A stretch of DNA of 64,000 bases from Acidimicrobiia bacterium (GTDB taxonomy: Bacteria; Actinomycetota; Acidimicrobiia; IMCC26256; JAGNEX01). Location of the stretch: positions 868,001 through 932,000 of the forward strand of contig JACJWE010000002.1 of NCBI GenBank assembly GCA_020637365.1. Direction: 5' to 3'. This document shows, piece after piece, positions 62,101-64,000 of the stretch; positions within the stretch are counted from its first letter, which is position 1, and the number at the start of each line of letters is the position of its first letter. A model generated the notes under the pieces. The model was not told the DNA's origin. It saw only the letters and a list, made by a program, of their open reading frames with translations, and did not search any database. Position numbers and translations under genes: made by a program.

Positions 62101-64000
62101 GGTTGGTGAGCCGGCGACGGTGTAGCCGGGTTCGGGTGCTTCGGTGATGACATAGGTGCAGTCATCTCCGTCGGCGGTGGTCTTCACGAGGCCGGTGAAC
62201 CACGCGACACCGTTTGAGTCGGTGACGGCGGTTGCCGAGGTGGTGCAGCCATCGACGACGGGGCTGTTGGCGGCGTGCATGATCCAGCCCGACCGGTCTT
62301 CGGCGCTGGTCAGTTCGGTGCCAGCAGAGTCGTAGACCGATTTGGTGATGACGATGTCGCCGTAGGTCGAGACGGTGTCTGCCTTGTTGGTGACTTGGTC
62401 TTCAAAGACGGTTTGGTTGTTCACCGCGTCTGGGTTGACCGTCAACGGCAACGCATCGGTGGTCGAGTACCCAGCTTGTGGCGCTTCGGTCACCGAGTAC
62501 TCGCACTGGTCGCCATCCGCGTTGATGTCGACGATGTTTTCGAAGTGTGCGAGCCCGTCCGTGCCGGTGACGGCGACTGCTGGGTTTGAACATCCGGCCA
62601 TCGTCGAGGTGGCGATGAACGTCCAACCCGAAGCATCAGCGACCGGGTCGCCTGCGGGGTCAAGGACGATCTTCTGAATGTCGAAGCCCGACAAGGTCTG
62701 ATTCTCGGTGTTGGTAAACACGACCGGAGTCGCGCCCGTGACGGTGTCCTGGCTGGCTGATGGCGTGACCGCATAACCCGCCTGAGTGACTTCGGTGACG
62801 GTGTACTCACACGGTGTGGTGGAGCCCGGCGGCATGTCGATCAGATCCGAGAACACGGCGACACCGTTGTTATCGGTGATCGCGTAGACAGGTCCGGTCG
62901 TGCACGGCGCGGTACCGGTCAGGGTGAACACCCAGTTCCCGAGCAGCGCGTCGCTGTCCGTTCCGCCTTCGAGCAGGTCGCCGGTCGTTGGGTCGGCTGA
63001 GGGGTCGACGTTCTTGTACACGATCACTGACGACTCTGTCGCGATTGGGTCGGCGGTGTTCATGACGACCAGATCGGTGCCGTCTGCTTCCTGGCCCGTT
63101 GTCGGCACGTCGCCCGACACCGTGTAGCCGGGGATCGCAACCTCATCGACGTCATAGACGCAGGTCTCCCCGTTTGCGTTGACATCGATCAGGTTCGGGA
63201 ACGTCGCGTCACCGTTGCTGTCGGTGACAGCGGTGGCCGAAGCGGTGCAACCTTCCTGGGTGGAGGACACCACGAAGGTCCATCCTGCGCGCTCGGCGGG
63301 TGCTGGTTGGTTGAGTCCATCGGTGACTGACTTGGAGACCGAGAGCGACCCCAACGTCTTGTTCTGAGTGTTCTGGAACGGAGCATCGCCGCCGACGGCC
63401 ACTCCCGTCGCCGGGTTGGCGTCGACCTCGTACCCAACCTGCTCAACCTCGGTGACGGTGTACTCACACGCAGTGTTCGAGCCAGCGGGCGTGTCGACGA
63501 CGTCGGGGAACGTTGCATCGCCATTAGCGTCGGTGATCGCGTAGACAGGCCCAGCGGTACAACCCGCGAGTGCGGGATCGTTCACGAGCGTGAATATCCA
63601 CCCGCCGTTTAGAGGATCGCCGTTTGCGAGCTGCGAACCGTTCACGACCACGGTCTTGTCGACGGTGATCGTGCCGGTGGTCGTACCGACGTTGGTGACG
63701 TCGTAGGTTGGCCCGGATCCCACGGCGTCCGGGTCGGCGGCGGTCGGCGGCGCGACCGTGTTGACGTAGCCGTCCTTCAGGATTTCGGTCACCTCGTACG
63801 CGCAGGCATCGCCAGTCGCTGAAGTGTCGACCACAGTAAAGGTAGCGAGCCCAGAACCGTCGGTGGTTGCGACGGCGGTTTGGGTGCAGCCCTCTTGCGA
63901 ACTAGCAGCGACAAACACCCAGTTTGACGGATCACCGTCGCCGCCTTGGACCGTCTTCTGAATCGAGAACTCGCCGATGGTCTGAATCTCGGCGTTCGTT
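56138..64000 (-). CDS. giant surface protein of tandem Cna-B/SpaA-like modules (N terminus outside window, three frameshifts)
   Basis: At least 2,600 residues are visible. From the edge, about 21 modules of some 105-115 aa follow. Each has a strand with Lys (FDIQKIVLDP, IVITKSVYDS), a GW.F strand, a Cys, then a second Cys in CxYxVTE..Q.GY with a Glu, and ends in an Asn strand (VVFTNTENQ). The end (56138-57000) has DSDGDGVLDTIETKLGFDPN and DLDTDGDGFPDVVEAMLGYD, which are calcium-binding type 3 repeats. A Thr/Gly-rich linker and VARTGADHLPFLLALGGGMI with a helix and RARRR form a wall-sorting-like tail. Single-base shifts lie at 60836-60839 (missing C/G), 59347-59349 (missing A/T) and 57486-57488 (extra G/C), all in homopolymers. 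Readable segments are 64000-60836, 60838-59347, 59349-57486 and 57489-56138. Function is probably adhesion or stalk formation. Confidence 0.82.
59700..63640. repeat. about 2-kb super-repeat of six modules in the giant gene
   Basis: The module order (ITVDKTV, LxVxK, VIVxKNV, FDIQK, IVITKSVYDS, KDLYDE) occurs twice in a row. GTAC/GACCGATTTGGTGATGA, present at 60341 and at 62332, fixes the period at about 1,991 bp (1,992 if the missing base is added), or 664 codons. Similarity is highest over modules FDIQK, IVITKSVYDS and KDLYDE. Confidence 0.8.

Noticed and set aside
1..64000. Insertion sequences, integrases or phage structural genes
   Set aside because: None was found; the accessory patches lack any transposase or recombinase signature that I can see.

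Overview
The window is high-GC DNA whose genes point to a free-living, aerobic actinobacterium, most likely of the Acidimicrobiia (inference). The strongest lineage sign is the minus-strand block tlyA-recN-steA-steB-murJ (28.6-35.3 kb), a classic actinobacterial cell-division and envelope neighbourhood. It is preceded by a Lys/Ala-rich, histone-H1-like tailed protein. A cytochrome bd operon, a ba3-type oxidase operon with a cupredoxin, a urea ABC transporter and a B12-riboswitch-controlled corrinoid transporter give the metabolic picture.

Layout. 1-3.0 kb: cydA-cydB-cydD' (minus). 3.1-11.4 kb: an accessory patch of toxin-antitoxin and Fic genes, many broken. It holds a frameshifted antitoxin, a decayed lipoprotein, an intact fic, a damaged RHH/mazF pair, a decayed XRE-ImmA gene, an intact RHH/PIN pair, fragments of urtE and an acetyltransferase, a truncated second fic (790-bp duplication), an intact Phd/PIN pair and a second mazF 3' end. 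11.6-12.1 kb: two small conserved-looking genes. 12.4-17.5 kb: urtABCDE (minus; urtA carries a frameshift). 17.9-21.0 kb: a sulfatase and an aldehyde dehydrogenase. 21.5-25.4 kb: ba3 oxidase operon. 25.5-36.2 kb: the envelope/division operon. 36.5-40.5 kb: a methyltransferase, then a cobalamin riboswitch and btuF-btuC-btuD. 40.6-44.3 kb: a three-gene membrane module led by a solute-binding/VWA fusion lipoprotein. 44.4-51.4 kb: a PLC-like lipoprotein, a DUF6457 protein, tRNA-Ser(GCT), a secreted hydrolase, a GMC oxidoreductase and tRNA-Arg(ACG). 51.5-54.9 kb: a compact cassette directly after tRNA-Arg, made of a 35-aa ORF, a phosphoribosyltransferase-like protein and a ComEC-type metallo-beta-lactamase protein. 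55.0-56.1 kb: a two-domain FKBP lipoprotein. 56.1-64.0 kb: a giant repeat-built surface protein that runs off the window.

The most novel-looking items are the tRNA-Arg-adjacent PRTase/MBL cassette, the giant Cna-B-like protein whose modules combine a Lys/Glu/Asn isopeptide pattern with a conserved cysteine pair, and the VWA/solute-binding membrane module. A caution applies throughout. At least ten single-base frameshifts interrupt otherwise well-conserved frames, most of them in short homopolymers. Some 'broken' genes may therefore be sequencing or assembly errors. The internal deletions and truncated duplicates in the 3-11 kb patch cannot be explained that way.
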